A stretch of 64,000 nt of DNA from Pogostemon cablin (Eukaryota; Streptophyta; Magnoliopsida; Lamiales; Lamiaceae): positions 26,455,777 to 26,519,776 of the forward strand of contig CM042965.1 of NCBI GenBank assembly GCA_023678885.1, in the 5' to 3' direction. This document shows, one piece after another, positions 1 to 11,894 of the stretch. Positions within the stretch are counted from its first letter, which is position 1; each line of letters starts with the position of its first letter. A program made the position numbers and the translations under genes. Below the pieces are notes generated by a model. It saw nothing but the letters and a program-made list of their open reading frames with translations. It ran no database searches and was not told where the DNA came from.

Positions 1-124
1 ATTTATTTATTACCTAAAAATACCACAATACCCCTAAAAAGCCAATAAAGTTAGTCAAAAAATATTTTTTCTTAAACTCCGTGTCTACAGTAACTAAGAC
101 ACCGAGTTTGAAACGGAGGGAGTA
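1..124. mobile_element. Stowaway-type MITE, cut by window edge
   Basis: The segment ends in the terminal motif ACGGAGGGAG followed by TA, the 3' end of the CTCCCTCCGT family. Its inner sequence matches the copy at 5634-5915 (the stretch about a missing cytosolic-looking product is non-coding: repeated phrases such as AATACCC, GTCAATAAAG and AAACTCCGTGTCTAC are shared). The left end lies outside the window, so only the right part is seen. Confidence 0.7.
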
Positions 125-1398
125 TTATTTAATTACTTTAATGGGTAACCCTAAACCTTCAACCCTTAACCTTAAACCAACTTGAAACCTTAAATCCACT
201 GGAAACTTAACCCTAAACCCTAAATCCTCTGAAATATTACGCCATAAACCCTAAACCCTTATAATTATTTAATTATTTTAATGGGTGACAGAAGTTCCTT
301 TGAAAAATAGATAGTCAGGATTTGAACTAAATTATTTTCTTATTTGAAAAAAATCATAATTACAATTATAAGTTGATATTAGGTGCAACCGAGTGCAAGG
401 GTGCACTCATATATGTATAACTTTTTATTTTATTCTGTATATGTTTTTATTCTATTTTGTATATGTGTTTCTTAATAATTTTATACTTTTTTCACACTAA
501 GTTTTTCATTAAAAAAATTAGCATTCACATGTGTATAACTTTTTATTCAATAGTATATACATTTTTTAATAATTGTATATTTTATTACACTCAATTTTTC
601 ATTAAAAAAGCTAACAATTAAATTGTACTCCCTCCCTCTCTTTCTAATGGTTACATTTTCCTTTTTAGCCTATGGGACCCACACAAATTAATTACTTCTC
701 TCTCCATGGGCCCACATATCACACTAATACACCTACCCACTTTACATTAAAGTATTATTTCTCTCACCTCAATACACATTAAAATAATATATTCATTAAT
801 CCACGTGCAAAAAGCAAACGTAACCATAAGGACGGGACAGAGGGAGTATATATTTTTGTTCATATTTGTATATGGGTACACCGTATCTTAGGGTGCACCT
901 GGGTGTACAGTATAATTAGCCATAAATTTAATTATTTTAAGGGGTGACTGAGCTTTGTTTGAAATTTTTGAATATATTCAAATAATATATTTAATATTAT
1001 TCAATTTTTTATAAATAATATATTATTTCCTGATTTGCAAAAGTTATAATTATAATTATTTAATTACTTTTATGGGTGGCTGACTGAAAATATTTGTCAT
1101 AAACCTAAACCTTAAACCTAAACTCACTGGAAACCCTAAACCTTATAATTATTTAATTATTTTAATGCGTGGCAGAAATTTGTTTGAGAAATAAATGGTT
1201 AGGATTTAGACTAAATAATTTCCTGATTTGAAAAAGTCATAATTATAATTATTTAATTATTTTAATGGGTGACTGAGATTTGTTTGAAAATTTTGAATAT
1301 ATTCAAATAATATATTTAATATTATTCAATTTTTAATAAATAGTATCTTATTTTTTAATTTGAAAAAAATCATAATTATAATTATTTTAATTGATGGT
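125..1398. repeat. AT-rich repeat block with interstitial telomere-like motifs
   Basis: Several imperfect copies of an AT-rich unit (TTATAATTATTTAATTATTTTAATGGGTGAC and variants) recur, notably around 125, 245, 915, 1045, 1140 and 1235. Clusters of CCCTAAA and degenerate forms lie at about 146-265 and 1087-1145. A related block in opposite orientation lies at 15990-16230. No gene is seen. The plant telomere motif is short and degenerate here and is flanked by TE sequence, so this is interstitial, not a chromosome end. Confidence 0.6.
628..846. mobile_element. Stowaway-type MITE
   Basis: Terminal inverted repeats CTCCCTCCCTCTC... and ...GACAGAGGGAG are directly flanked by TA on both sides, the expected Stowaway (Tc1/mariner) target duplication. 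It is about 219 bp and non-coding. The inner ends (TTCTAATGGTTAC and GTAACCATAAGG) are also complementary. It interrupts the AT-rich block 125-1398. Confidence 0.8.
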
Positions 1399-2866
1399 TG
1401 TTGAGAGTGAAAATCATCGTGTTTTAGTGTCCAATTTAATATCTTTTTTATGGGAATTATTGACATATATCAGCACAAGTATCTTATATTCAATATATTT
1501 GAGAATAATGTGTATTTGAGGTGTTTTATTGTATTTTAGGTGGAAAAATGATCAAAAGTGTAAAGTTAGAGGAATATTGAAAAACGTACGTTCGACTTCC
1601 ATAATTTTTCTGTATTCGTGTAGAGCTCATAACTGATAGTGTGATACATGGTTGGAAAGCCACGGAAGAGATGATCGTTTTGGCGTAAAAATTACTCAAA
1701 TCAAAGTTTGGACAAGAAAGTTATGCACAAAATCGTGAAGTCGCGCAGCTGCCGGCGAGAATTTTTGAAAATTTTCGAAAATTAGCCCAATCTTTCATAT
1801 TTCTTGAAGCACAATTAATCTCCTTATCACATAATTCTCCATGATTCACCATATCTTTTCTTTCCTTATTTCAATCCCAACTCACACCTATATATATTTT
1901 ACATCATTATTTATGTGAGTAAAAATAGACCACAATCAACACAGCTACCACCTCACAAGGGGGATTACCCCCACATCCATCCTTTCATCCATTCATCATT
2001 GTGAAGATCCATTTGTGGAATCAAGAAAGAGAATTAAGAGGATTTGAAGAGACGGTAGAGAGAAGGAAGGAGACTTCTACACCAAGGGTTTTCCTAATTC
2101 TTTTCTTCTATTTTCTAATTTTCCAGACATATGGGTAAGATCTATCCAACCCCATGATTGTTCTTCGTAACATCATGGGCTAGAACTGTTTTGGTAGATC
2201 TAGGGTTTTGAAGGTTTTATGAATTAATTAAACTCTCTTGTGTGACCTCCGTACAACACTACTTGTGAATTGATTTTATATATGATTGTGCTTTCTTAAT
2301 CCATATTCACGGTCGTTTTGTGCATCTTCAACTGTTATATGGAGTCTGAATATATATCTTGGTTGTTGATTGAGCGCGTCCACTGCTAAACAGGGTTTTA
2401 TGTTATGATTCTTAGTGAGGGGACTCCAAAACTTCATTAGAACTATCATATATGAATGTTTATTAATTGAATTGAATTCGGGTTAGTAAGCAGGATAAAG
2501 AGGGTAATTTTATATGATAGTACCTAGAAAGGGGGTGAAATTACGTCTCTACCTCCGAGGTTATTCACACGTGCTACACGCATATTTACTTGTGTCTATA
2601 GAGTAGATTTGCATGGTTTACTGATGCGTCCATAATCCACAAGGTAGAGTCGGCCAGCACTTGAGAGGAAAGTTAAGTAGTAAAACTGGATTACCCTAGA
2701 GCTATCTATACTTCATTCTTGAGACACTTTTGTATTCTTCCAGTACTATTTTATTTTAATTGTTATTTAATAATTTTTCTAAATAGTTTAATAATTATAA
2801 ACCTCAAACTTTATTTCCTTTTGTCTTAATTAATTTAGTAAATAATTAAATTGATAATATGCCTTC
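1399..2866 (+). mobile_element. Gypsy-type LTR copy (solo or truncated)
   Basis: The segment starts TGTTGAGAGTGAAAAT and is colinear with the minus-strand copy at 61952-63799, which starts TGATGAGAGTGAAAAT. Shared phrases include TTTTAGTGTCCAATTTAA, TTTTAGGTGGAAA, CCGAGGTTATTCACACGTG and TTAATTAATTTAG. Homology stops at about 2866. No primer-binding site, polypurine tract or coding region is attached, so it is best read as a solo or truncated LTR. The exact right end is uncertain. Confidence 0.6.
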
Positions 2867-3410
2867 CGGTGAAGTCTCGATCGTCTGAGGATTCGAAGCA
2901 GAGCTTCCCCATGGAAGGCACGAGATTGACACGTATGAAAGGAAAGAATTATCAGCTTGATGATGAATGAAGAGATAAGTTGCTGTAAGATACAAGTCTT
3001 GGTCTCCTATATATAAGTGATGAATTCAAGGAGATTCTTTGGGATTGTTTTTGGTAGGAATATAACTAACTATAAATTTTATATTATATGGTCAACAAAG
3101 CTACGTATACATAATAAAACTACATCAAGTTTGTGTTGATACATATTCTTCCATGGGTTTTTTATTTAAATAATTTATGTCTTGTTTTCCTAGTTGACTG
3201 CCTAGTTCTAACAGCTTGCAAAAGGGGCTTTTCATCTTTTATTTCTTCTGCCGTTCTCTTATTACATAGGTTTGCTTTCTCATAATATTTTTCTTGTAGA
3301 TCAACTTGAGGATTTTATTGTAAATTAATTTATGACATGATGTCTAATATTTTCATAATCAGATAAACTTTTGAACTTTACTCAACTCAATTTTTTAATA
3401 AAAAAAAAAT
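2867..3410. other. Intergenic, nothing recognised
   Basis: This is non-coding AT-rich sequence between the LTR copy and the TIR element. A poly(A) run ends it at 3402-3409. No ORF, RNA gene or repeat was recognised. Confidence 0.5.
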
Positions 3411-4935
3411 GAGCTGCTATTTGCACCCCGAAATTGTTAAATGAACCCCAATAATTTATAGAATTAAAATATGATAATGTGAGAAGACTTAAATACCATT
3501 TTATAAATAATAAAATAAAATAAATCATAATTAAATTTCTAAATGCACCATAATCAGATTTCTAAACGCACCTCATTGTTATAATTACTAAACCACGATC
3601 AACCCTAAATCCTTCTGCATCAACGTAATATCACGGAACGAACAAAAACTAAGAATGATGATCATTTGGAACCCTAATTAAGAGTTGAGTAGGTTGTGCA
3701 TTCATATTGGCTACGTATTTCTTCGTTATAATCCCACTAATCCATTTGTTCACGTCATATTAAAATTGCCCCTTGCCATCGTATCGATGAACTTAGGATG
3801 TGAAAAAAAAACAGAAACAGGTTGTTCGGTAGCAACAATCGAACAACCTAATGTGTTCGACTGCAGCGCTCGAACACAACATAGCTCTTTCTCTGCACTA
3901 AAACAATTGTGCCAAACTAATACTGCTCACTAAGATCCAAATTAGTTGGTCCAGCATGCTTGACGAAAATCCATTGGTGGGCTCATCTTGTATGGTGGTG
4001 GGGTGCGGGTGTTTCCTGTGGAAGCCTGTTGGTTCCACGGGGTATCGATGAACTTAGGAAGTGAAAAGAAAAAGAACAGAAACAGGTTGTTCGGTAGCAA
4101 CAATCTAAGGTGTTCGACTGCAGCGGTCGAACACAACATAGCTCTTTCTCTGCACTAAAACAATTGTGCCAAACTAATACTGCTTACTAAGATCCAAATT
4201 AGTTGGTCCAGCATGCTTGACGAAAATCCATTGGTGGGCTCATCTTGTATGGTGGTGGGTGCAGGTATTTCCTGTGGGAGGCTGTTGGTTCCACGGGGTA
4301 TCGATGAACTTAGGATGTGAAAAAAAAAGAACAGAAACAGGTTGTTCGGTACCAACAATCGAACAACTTAAGGTATTCGACTGCAGCAGTCGAACACAAC
4401 ATAGTGCAGCGGGTTTTGGAATTGACATACCTACTGCTCAAAAACCCATCTAATTGCTTCTAATTTATGTAAAATTCAACCCAAAATTGCAAGAGAAATA
4501 TAACCTCACACTACATAAACACAAATTCAAATTATACATGCTTAATTTTCAAATTTTGAAACCAATCCAAACACTAGAATTCGTGTCAATTGCAGAATGA
4601 AGAAGCGAAATTGACGAAGTCTTGAAGATGGATAGAAGGTATGGACGTTCTTTCCTCTCCTTTCCCTCCTGAATAGTCACAGCAAGGAAGACACAACGCC
4701 ATTCCTTTTCTTTTTCAAAACTTACCAACGTTTTCTTTTCTTTCTTTTTTTTGTTTTTTTGTTTTTAATGTTGTGATTAATTAGTTATTTAAAATTTAGG
4801 TATAGTTAATTAAAAGGGTAAAGTTGTCCTTGCATGGGGTGTATTAAGTAATTTAAATGTGTAATTTTTAATTTCAGTGGGGTACGCTCAGTAATCGGGG
4901 TTCATTTAACAATTTTGGGGTGCAAATAGCCGCTC
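3411..4935. mobile_element. Non-autonomous TIR DNA transposon
   Basis: The left end reads GAGCTGCTATTTGCACCCC and then AAATTGTTAAATGAACCCC. The right end is its near-perfect inverted copy (GAGCGGCTATTTGCACCCC and AAATTGTTAAATGAACCCC on the minus strand), so the TIR is roughly 40 bp. The flanks are A-rich on both sides, so the target duplication cannot be defined with certainty (an A-rich 8-9 bp TSD is possible). There is no transposase. The interior carries the tandem array at 3781-4405. A Mutator- or hAT-like non-autonomous element is the likely class. Confidence 0.7.
3781..4405. repeat. ~260-bp tandem repeat, about 2.4 copies
   Basis: Units start with GTATCGATGAACTTAGGA at 3781, 4042 and 4298, giving periods of 261 and 256 bp; the third copy ends near 4405. 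Each unit holds two hairpin-forming inverted repeats: one with arms GGTTGTTCG / CGAACAACC (3820-3848 in unit 1; unit 2 has lost the right arm) and one around GTTCGACTGC / GCAGTCGAAC (perfect in unit 3). Short ORFs across the array follow the repeat period and are not believed to be coding. Confidence 0.8.
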
Positions 4936-5633
4936 CAAAAAAACACTACAAAAAGTCATATCTCATCCTTTTGTTTTGTGCAAATTGATTTCAGGCATTT
5001 TTTTACTGCAAAAAAAAATCCAAAGAATAAGAATTCTGATCATCAAGTCAACAATAAGTTGCAAAAAATTGTCACAATCACATTCATTGTGACTAAAAAA
5101 AAAATTGATAGCAATATCAAGTCTAACTGTGTATAAATGACTCAAGATTGCAAGGGTTGGAAAAATTAACATTTACAAAACCTGTAAATTAACCTGTAGA
5201 TACACATTCAATGATTTTGCTGCTCCAATATGAGTTGCAAATCAGTTCATAATAATTTGCAGAAGCACAAGATGACACATTTTTTATCATTCTCCCTAGT
5301 TCAAAACTGGGGTTTAAAGTCAGATGGATATGTTATGGTTCGAGATGTTACCCGCTTGCTAAAAATGTAATTTGATTTTTAAAATATATATTTTGATTTG
5401 TAAAAGACTGTCTCAAGAATCGTGAAATGGATTAACTCAATTAAATATTTCCTCCATCTCTCAATATTTCCACACTCTTCATTTTAAATCATCCAACAAC
5501 AAAAGTTTGCACCTCTTATAAAGGTGAAAAATCAAAATAATTATTCTTTCTCATATACTTTATTTATTTATTTTTTAAAAAATCATTCATATTCTACTCC
5601 TAACATACTATATCATTTATTTATTAACAAATA
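4936..5633. other. Intergenic AT-rich sequence with a decayed MITE end
   Basis: No gene is seen. At about 5448-5470 the sequence TTTCCTCCATCTCTCAATATTTCCAC resembles one end of the Stowaway-type family, without a clear partner end. Confidence 0.4.
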
Positions 5634-5915
5634 CTACCTCCGTCCAACATTTATCTTCACACTTTTCGTTTTCGTCCGTTTCACATTTATTTTCACCACC
5701 CAAAAAAGAAAACTTCACATTAACCAACAACCTCAAAAGTTACCTTAATTTCAAAAATATCACTCTCACCTAACACACATAACATACTTTATAATTTATT
5801 TATTACTTAAAAATATCACAATACCCTTCAAAAGTCAATAAAGTTGGTCAAAAAATAACTTTTCTTAAACTCCGTGTCTACTGTAACTATGAAGACAAAT
5901 ATGGGACGGAGGGAG
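5634..5915. mobile_element. Stowaway-type MITE
   Basis: Ends CTACCTCCGTCC and GGGACGGAGGGAG are bordered by TA on each side. It is about 282 bp and non-coding. The interior is closely related to the truncated copy at 1-124, so both belong to one subfamily. Confidence 0.8.
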
Positions 5916-5970
5916 TATATCATAATACCCTAAAAGATATCATTTTTTTTAATTTCTATGTCGGGATGAG

Positions 5971-6060
5971 GGGATAAAAACCAATTTAGTCCCACAACTT
6001 TGCCCATGGTCCCTTTTAGTCCCAAGAAAGTTAAAATTGCCAGAATAGTCCCATAACTCT
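5971..6060 (+). repeat. Left terminal inverted repeat
   Basis: This pairs with 14161-14247 read on the minus strand. The first 23 bases differ at two positions, then similarity becomes patchier with small indels. It contains several spaced TAGTCCC motifs, which recur inside the right arm as TTGGTCCC and TAGTCCC. Confidence 0.75.
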
Positions 6061-6220
6061 ATAAATTGGGGCCGAAATGGTCCTTTTTGCTGGAAAAAGG
6101 CAGAATTTGCTATATTCAAGCCTAGTTTTAACAACACCCTTTCTACAACATACCTTTTACTATAACAGCCTCTATACTTCAATTTTCTTTCAAGTTTCAT
6201 TAAATTTTCACGTTTCAAAA

Positions 6221-6233
6221 TGGTATCAGAGCC
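6221..6233 (+). promoter_or_regulatory. tRNA-Met primer-binding site of the pararetrovirus copy
   Basis: TGGTATCAGAGCC is complementary to the 3' end of plant initiator tRNA-Met, the primer for Caulimoviridae minus-strand synthesis. It sits 76 bases before the first viral reading frame. By convention this site is position 1 of a caulimovirid genome, so the integrated copy appears linearised close to it. Confidence 0.8.
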
Positions 6234-6308
6234 CTAGGTTTATTTATTTATGAATGAAAATTTATTATAAACTCTAATCACTTAACGAGAGGAGAGTTTC
6301 AAAGAGTT

Positions 6309-7354
6309 ATGGATCCGAACGAAAGTTCGACATCCGAGAGTGACAGGACTATCAGCCCTGTTCCAAGGTGGAGTAACAGGAACTACTGGCCTATTAATTA
6401 TGACGAAACAAGCAGCTCTATACAACAATATTATTATGTGTTGTATAGACAACTCACAGAAAAAGAGACAAAGATGCCGACCGATGATATGAAGGCATCA
6501 ATCAAAGGAGAGAGTTGGCCAAAATTCGGGCCAACCACACCGAGGAATAATCTTTGGAGGAACTACGCCAGATGCAGATAAGATACTCGAAAGAAGTATC
6601 AAGAAACATCATAGAAATCCAAAGTTTCACCGAGATCTATGGAAGGGTCCCCAACCACAGACAATGGAGAAAGTGACCCAACCAGGGTCTAAGAGAGATC
6701 TGCAAACCCTATCACTTTTCACACTGGGATGAATGATGGAGTGGAAAGAGATCGAGGCCGATAACTCTAAGATAAACCAAGATCTTAGAGAACTGTAGAA
6801 TACGGTGAGATTCTTTGGAGAATATTTCCAAAGCATGTCCAAGACAATGTTCGAGATCAGCCTTAAGATGGAGAAGGTGGAGAAGTTGCAGAACAAGCAA
6901 CTCGACCTCATCACAAAGCTGACAGAACAAATAAAGTTCTTGGAAACTAAGGTGACAGGAAGAAGGCCAGGTGGACGATTGCCACTAACCTTCGGAACTG
7001 AACCCCTTCTACATCAAAAGGGGAAGACGACTGAGGTTACAAGGCCCAAGTCAGAAAGTGAAAAGATGACTGCTATCCTTCGTGGAGAGTCCACATCTCT
7101 AGATGAAACGAGCAAATCTTGAAGATCTACAAGATCTATATGAGTCCTTCCAAGGACTATCTACTGTAGATCTAAAGATGAATGTGGGAGAGACTTCGGG
7201 CTCTCAACAACAGTCGCAGGCTCAGCATACCCAACGTGATTCGAGCCAGGATGAAAGAACTTCTGGAACGCAAGGAGTCCACGAAGAAAGGCAAGAAGAG
7301 ACATTTCAACAACCAAGAAACTTCAAGATGAAGGCCATCGGAATGTCAACATGA
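6309..7354 (+). pseudogene. Pararetrovirus ORF, N-terminal part (broken)
   Basis: These are the first viral coding remnants after the primer-binding site. A 90-codon piece starts at the ATG 6309 (MDPNESSTSESD, acidic and serine-rich). It then loses frame near 6550, where another frame takes over up to the stop-rich region about 6700. A second piece at 6805-7122 is helical with a heptad pattern (MEKVEKLQNKQLDL), suggesting a coiled coil. A third, 7103-7354, is Gln/Glu-rich and low in complexity. The pieces lie in three different frames, so at least two frameshifts separate them. No conserved enzyme motif is seen. In Caulimoviridae the region before the capsid is variable, so function is not assigned. 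It is a decayed copy and not expected to make a protein. Confidence 0.55.
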
Positions 7355-7381
7355 GCAAGCCGAGTTCGAGGATCTAATGTA

Positions 7382-8560
7382 CAAAACACCCCATATGGTC
7401 GGTCTCACCTAGAACCAATAAATCCATACGGGTTGATCTTAAACCTCGACACTCTCGACTTCAAAAATAGAGAAACCTTGATCGATGAGTGGACCAACGC
7501 TATGAAGATTGCAGGAGGTGCACTTGAGCTGGACAAGGAAGGGAAGATTCCTAACTATGAGCCTAGAAGTATCAGTAAAGTGTGTCTGGGAGGTAATCTC
7601 AGATGAGGTCAAGAAGGAGGCCATGGAAGGTGAAGATCTAGGCAACATTGTCGATCGCATGGCCAAAATTTTCAAGATCCACTTCATCAGAGTAGGTTAC
7701 TTCGAAGGAATGGAAGAAGAAAAGAAAAAGAAGTATAGAAATGCTCTATACAGCCTGGAACTACTTGACATCTGTCACGTAGATGAATACATCAAACTCT
7801 TCACGGAGTACAGATGGAAGTCGAAGATCAAGGAGGAGGAAGTATTCCACCTATTCTTTGCCAAGATCCCGAGCCCATAGAGAGAAATGCTGATCAAAGA
7901 ATATGAACCATGCGACCTAAATTCGATAGCAAGAAGAATGTCCTTCCTCAAAGCAAAGATTGCAGAATGGTGCCATCAAGCATCACTGCACAAGAACTAC
8001 AAGAGATTAAGGGGAATCAACAAAACAGTCCCCTTATTTTGCGAAAGCAATGATCTTCCAACTATCATTAGAAGAAGTCCGAGAAAGCAGAAAAAGATGA
8101 AGAAAACTCATCCGTATACACAAAGAAGCGGAGGATGAAGGTCCAGAAGACCAAGATCCTTTTGGTCCAAACAAAAGGCCCAAAGCTATAAATCAGGGCA
8201 GAGATCGGGACCATCCAGATGGAGTTCAAGAAGTCAAGCTTCATCCTCAGGATCAAACCAGAGGAGTACAGAAAGAACTCCCACAAGAAAGACGTTCCGA
8301 AGAGCAGCTACACGAGCCAATGAGAGATTCAAAGACTGTAACTGCTATACTTGCGGGGCTAAAGGGCATATCTCACCAGATTACCCAGAAAACCAGAAGC
8401 GGGGAGTGCGATAGTTCAAAACAACTCCAGAAATGAAGGAAGCTGTTTACTTCCAAGACCTAGTATAGGTATATCAGTTCGAAGATATACCCTCAGACGA
8501 GAGCATCTACGAAGAAGAATTCTTCAGCCAAGAGGAGTCATCTGAAGATGAGTCGGAGTG
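7382..8560 (+). pseudogene. Pararetrovirus capsid (CP) region, broken
   Basis: The region aligns in character with a caulimovirid capsid core followed by a basic tail and a zinc knuckle. Core pieces lie at 7509-7880 and 7887-8138 in one frame (including IDEWTNAMK-type sequence just upstream in another frame, so there is a frameshift near 7500-7560). In-frame stops occur at 7878, 8136, 8412 and 8466. The Lys/Arg/Ser-rich stretch at about 8130-8330 precedes the CCHC-type motif at 8343-8384, CYTCGAKGHISPDY. The last position is Tyr where family members have Cys, so the knuckle is damaged. An acidic Glu/Ser-rich tail ends at 8560. The role in the virus would be particle assembly and nucleic-acid binding. 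It overlaps the start of the movement-protein frame by 13 bases. Confidence 0.7.
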
Positions 8561-9764
8561 AAGAAGAAGGCTTCAGACAGGAGATGCAAGAAGATATGTC
8601 GGGATTCTTTTCCCAGACATCCATTTCTCATAAGGCCCTTATGAGAATCATGAAGGAGGATCCAAGGCTCAACCTATACGATGGATTCACCGTAGGAAGA
8701 ATGGACAAAATCTTTCCAAGCTTCAAGAAGAGAAAGCACAACATCATATACAAAGTGATCGAAGGGGAAATTTCCATCCCAATGGAGCTCACGAGAAATG
8801 TGATGGAAATGCAACTAGTTCCTGTTGACGAAATCAAAAGGGAACTTAGTAAACTCAAGGAAGGAATAGCCAAGACCATGTCTTGGATCCATATCGGAGC
8901 AATCCGGATCCTCATCAAAGTAACTTTCAAAGAAGGTATTGATACACCAATCGATATTGTAATCTTTGATAAGAGGATCAAGAATACAAGAGAGGCATGC
9001 CTGGGAGGAATCTCGGGAAACCTATACGAAGGCAAGATGGCATCCTACATATATCCAAGGATTGCCTACCATCTGGCAGATAAAGATTTCAGTAGGGCAC
9101 TCACCCTTCATCAAGACTTCAAGAACAAAGATCTGATGAAAGAAGGGAATAGGCCTTACTCCATCACCTACAGTATCTCATATTCCCTGTCCAACACCAT
9201 CATTCGGATCTATTCCAAATAAAGGAGTATATCGAGATACCAGAAGTGTTCGAAAGGGTTGCCTGCACAACCAGGCCAGAAATAATAGAGTTACCACCAA
9301 TCCACGACATGGATTTGCGAATCAAGGACAAGCCAGTTTGGAGCAGACAAGATAGCCTCAGATTCGAGCAAAGAAGGATTTCTTTCCAAGAAGATAGGAT
9401 GATTAGTGAAAAATGGGAAAAGAAGCCAATCGTGGAGGTAATCCAGGAACCGAAAAAGTTCACAACCAAAGGTGAACTAAAATGCCCAGAAGGATGGAGA
9501 GGAGTCGAAGTAATATTCGATATCACTAAAAAGGAAAACTCTATTCCTTTTGATGTCCTATATTATCTCCAACAACCAACAACTGGGAGATACCAAGGAC
9601 AGCTCAAACTCGGAGATCTTGAGTTGATAATCGAAGGAGTGGCAGGAAGATTTCCAGAACAACTAGTTCTGGGATTGGAATTTCTCGAGGATCACAAACC
9701 TTGGGAAAGGCTACAAGATGGAATAGAGTTTACGGTCAAGGGAAAGAGATACAAAGTCTACTAG
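8548..9764 (+). pseudogene. Pararetrovirus movement protein (30K family), frameshifted
   Basis: Two pieces in different frames make this region: 8548-9222 (224 residues) and 9246-9764 (172 residues); the frame changes near 9205-9245. The first piece carries a 30K-superfamily movement-protein core: a hydrophobic beta-rich part (IHIGAIRILIKVTF), then a D-containing strand (IDIVIFDKRI), then YPRIAYHLADKD. The second piece (VFERVACTTRPEI onward) has no motif I can name and may be the C-terminal extension. In living Caulimoviridae this protein modifies plasmodesmata for cell-to-cell movement. Its position after the capsid and before the protease matches Cavemovirus/Solendovirus-like gene order rather than the movement-first order of Petuvirus or Badnavirus. 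Confidence 0.65.
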
Positions 9765-9797
9765 TAGAAGCTCAGGGTTATAAGCTCTGATCCGACC

Positions 9798-10292
9798 ATG
9801 GCCACAAGTCAATTTTCAATATATATCACTATCGGAATGATATATAAGGAGCATCGTGCAGAATATTTTGCAGCATACATTGATTCAGGAGCCGGCATCT
9901 GCACAGCAAGAGAATGAGTCTTCCCGGAAGGCTCAGGTGAAGAACTGCCAACAGTTCTCGAAAAAGATTTCTCGCAAAGGGTGCTAGTCCTTAACAGAGG
10001 AATCAAGCAGGCGAAAATCATGATCGGAGGAGCAGATCGTACCCCGTGGTACAAGGTGAAAACTCCACCGATATATTTTCAAGATACCGGAACAGATATT
10101 CTGTTAGGAAATAATTTCCTACAGACATTCAAGCATTTTTCCCAAGAAAACGCAACAAGGAGGCTTATTTTCACAACCCCTTGTGAACATACGATCATCG
10201 CACCAAGACTGCATAATGCATTTCAACGAAAAATGTCAATCAGATTAGCAGCAAGCGTGGTGATGAAGGAAAACTTAGCCATCCAAAGATGA
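9798..10292 (+). pseudogene. Pararetrovirus aspartic protease region with internal stop
   Basis: The frame starts at ATG 9798 and reads MATSQFSIYITIGMIYK. The retropepsin active-site triplet DSG lies in AAYIDSGAGICTA (about 9876-9908). An in-frame TGA at 9915-9917 interrupts it; the same frame then continues to 10292 with the hydrophobic GTDILLGNNFL, the expected C-terminal retropepsin strand with its ILLG motif. In the virus this domain would open the protease-RT-RNase H polyprotein. A frameshift at about 10290 separates it from the RT frame. Confidence 0.8.
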
Positions 10293-11851
10293 ATGATCGA
10301 AGGAAATATGGCGAAGCAGTCCTTCAGATGAGGACCGAGACTAGAAGAGGATGGAAGATGGAGAGACTAAAAGAAAACACAATCCACCTTCTCAAAGCAA
10401 GCTTGGGAGAAAGCTTACAAAAGGACGTCACAATCGAAGAACAGACATCTTTGGAGGACGTCAAAAAGAAGATACAGAGGAACTTTAATGAAGATCCTCT
10501 AGCCTGGTGGGACAAGAACGAGCTCAAAGCCTCACTCAAAGTGAACGAAGGTAAGGAGCATGAGTTCGTAAGATACAAGCCTATCCTAATGAACCAAGAG
10601 GATTGAAAGGATATGCAGATAATACTTAAGGAACATCTGGACCTTAAGTTGATATCACCAGGAGTATTTCCATATAGCAGTCCAAGATTTCTAGTTCGAA
10701 ATCATGGAGAAGTCAAGAGGGGAAAGCCGAGACTTGTGATCAACTACAAAGGGATCAACAACATCTTGGAGTTCGATGGATACTATATACCAAGTAGGGA
10801 ACACTTGGTCAACTGTATCAAGAATGCCAAGGTATTCTCAAAGTTTGATTGCAAATCTGGATTCTACCAGATTATGATGGAAGAAGAGAGCAAGAAGTTC
10901 ACAGCCTTCTCCACACCACAGGGCCATTATATTTGGAATGTCATGCCTATGGGCTTGGCAAATGCACCCCAGATATACCAAAGGAAGATGGATAATCTTT
11001 TCAAGGATTATTTCTCATTCATGTTTGTCTATGTAGATGACATCCTCATAGCCTCGAAGAACATGAAGGAACATTTAGCACATCTGTAAATATTTTCAGA
11101 AGTATGCCACAAGGAAGGATTGGTGCTTTCTGAAAAGAAAGCAGTAATTGCAACAAGACAGATCGAGTTTCTTGGAGTAGAGATCGACGAATCTGGAATT
11201 ATTCTACAGCCACATATTGTAGAAAAGGTCCAAGGATTTCCCAAAGATTTCAAAGACAAGAAATAACTCCAAAGTTTCTTAGGAGTGGTCAACTTTGCTG
11301 GAATGTTCATCAACAATCTGGCGCAATACAGAAAGGTGTTCAGTCCCTTGTTAAAAAAGGATGCAAAATTCAAATGGGATGATTCACACCGAGCAATGGT
11401 TAAACAACTAAAGGATGTTTGCAAAAAGCTCCCCAAATTAGTCATTCCTAATGACGAGGATGATCTGGTTCTATATAAAGATGCCAGTGACCATTGGTGG
11501 GCAGCGGTTCTTACAAAGTCCACAAAAGAAGGAGAAATGCCATGCAGATATTGTAGCGGGCTCTTTACGGAGAGCGAAGCAAACAGATGGCACATCAATG
11601 AGAAGGAGTTCTTTGCAGTTAGAAAGGCATTCAAGAAATTTCCACTATTTCTCCTCGCAAAGGAATTCATCCTCAAGATTGATAACACAAGCGTCAAAGC
11701 CTTTTTGAAAAATAAAATTGAATCTAAACTAGAAAAGGCTAGACTACTTAGATGGAAAGCTGAATGCCAATATTATAATTTTAATATTGTCATTATTAAA
11801 TCTGTTGATAATGTTTTGGCATATTTCCTGATGAGAGATGGAGGGAGCTGA
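10289..11851 (+). pseudogene. Pararetrovirus reverse transcriptase-RNase H, three stops
   Basis: One frame carries the whole domain pair but contains in-frame stops at 10604-10606, 11087-11089 and about 11264. RT motifs in order: RLVINYKGINN, SKFDCKSGFYQI (first catalytic Asp), FTAFSTPQGHYIWNVMP, LANAPQIYQ and FVYVDDILI (YVDD box at about 11028-11040). The connection has EFLGVEID and LQSFLGVVNFAG. RNase H follows: YKDASDHWW (first Asp), INEKEFFAV (Glu) and LKIDNTSV (Asp). In the virus it copies pregenomic RNA to DNA. The last 567 bases (11285-11851) are open. Sequence type is caulimovirid rather than Ty3/gypsy because no integrase follows. Confidence 0.88.
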
Positions 11852-11894
11852 AATAGACTCCATCCTGACGTTTCAAGGCACCTGATGGACAACC

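Noticed and set aside
125..265. Chromosome-end telomere
   Set aside because: The CCCTAAA motifs are short, degenerate and surrounded by TE sequence; there is no long perfect array.
3685..4453. Small ORFs in the 260-bp repeats
   Set aside because: They follow the tandem repeat and occur on both strands.
11029..11697. 222-codon minus-strand ORF opposite the viral RT-RNase H
   Set aside because: Shadow frame; the plus strand has the RT and RNase H motifs.
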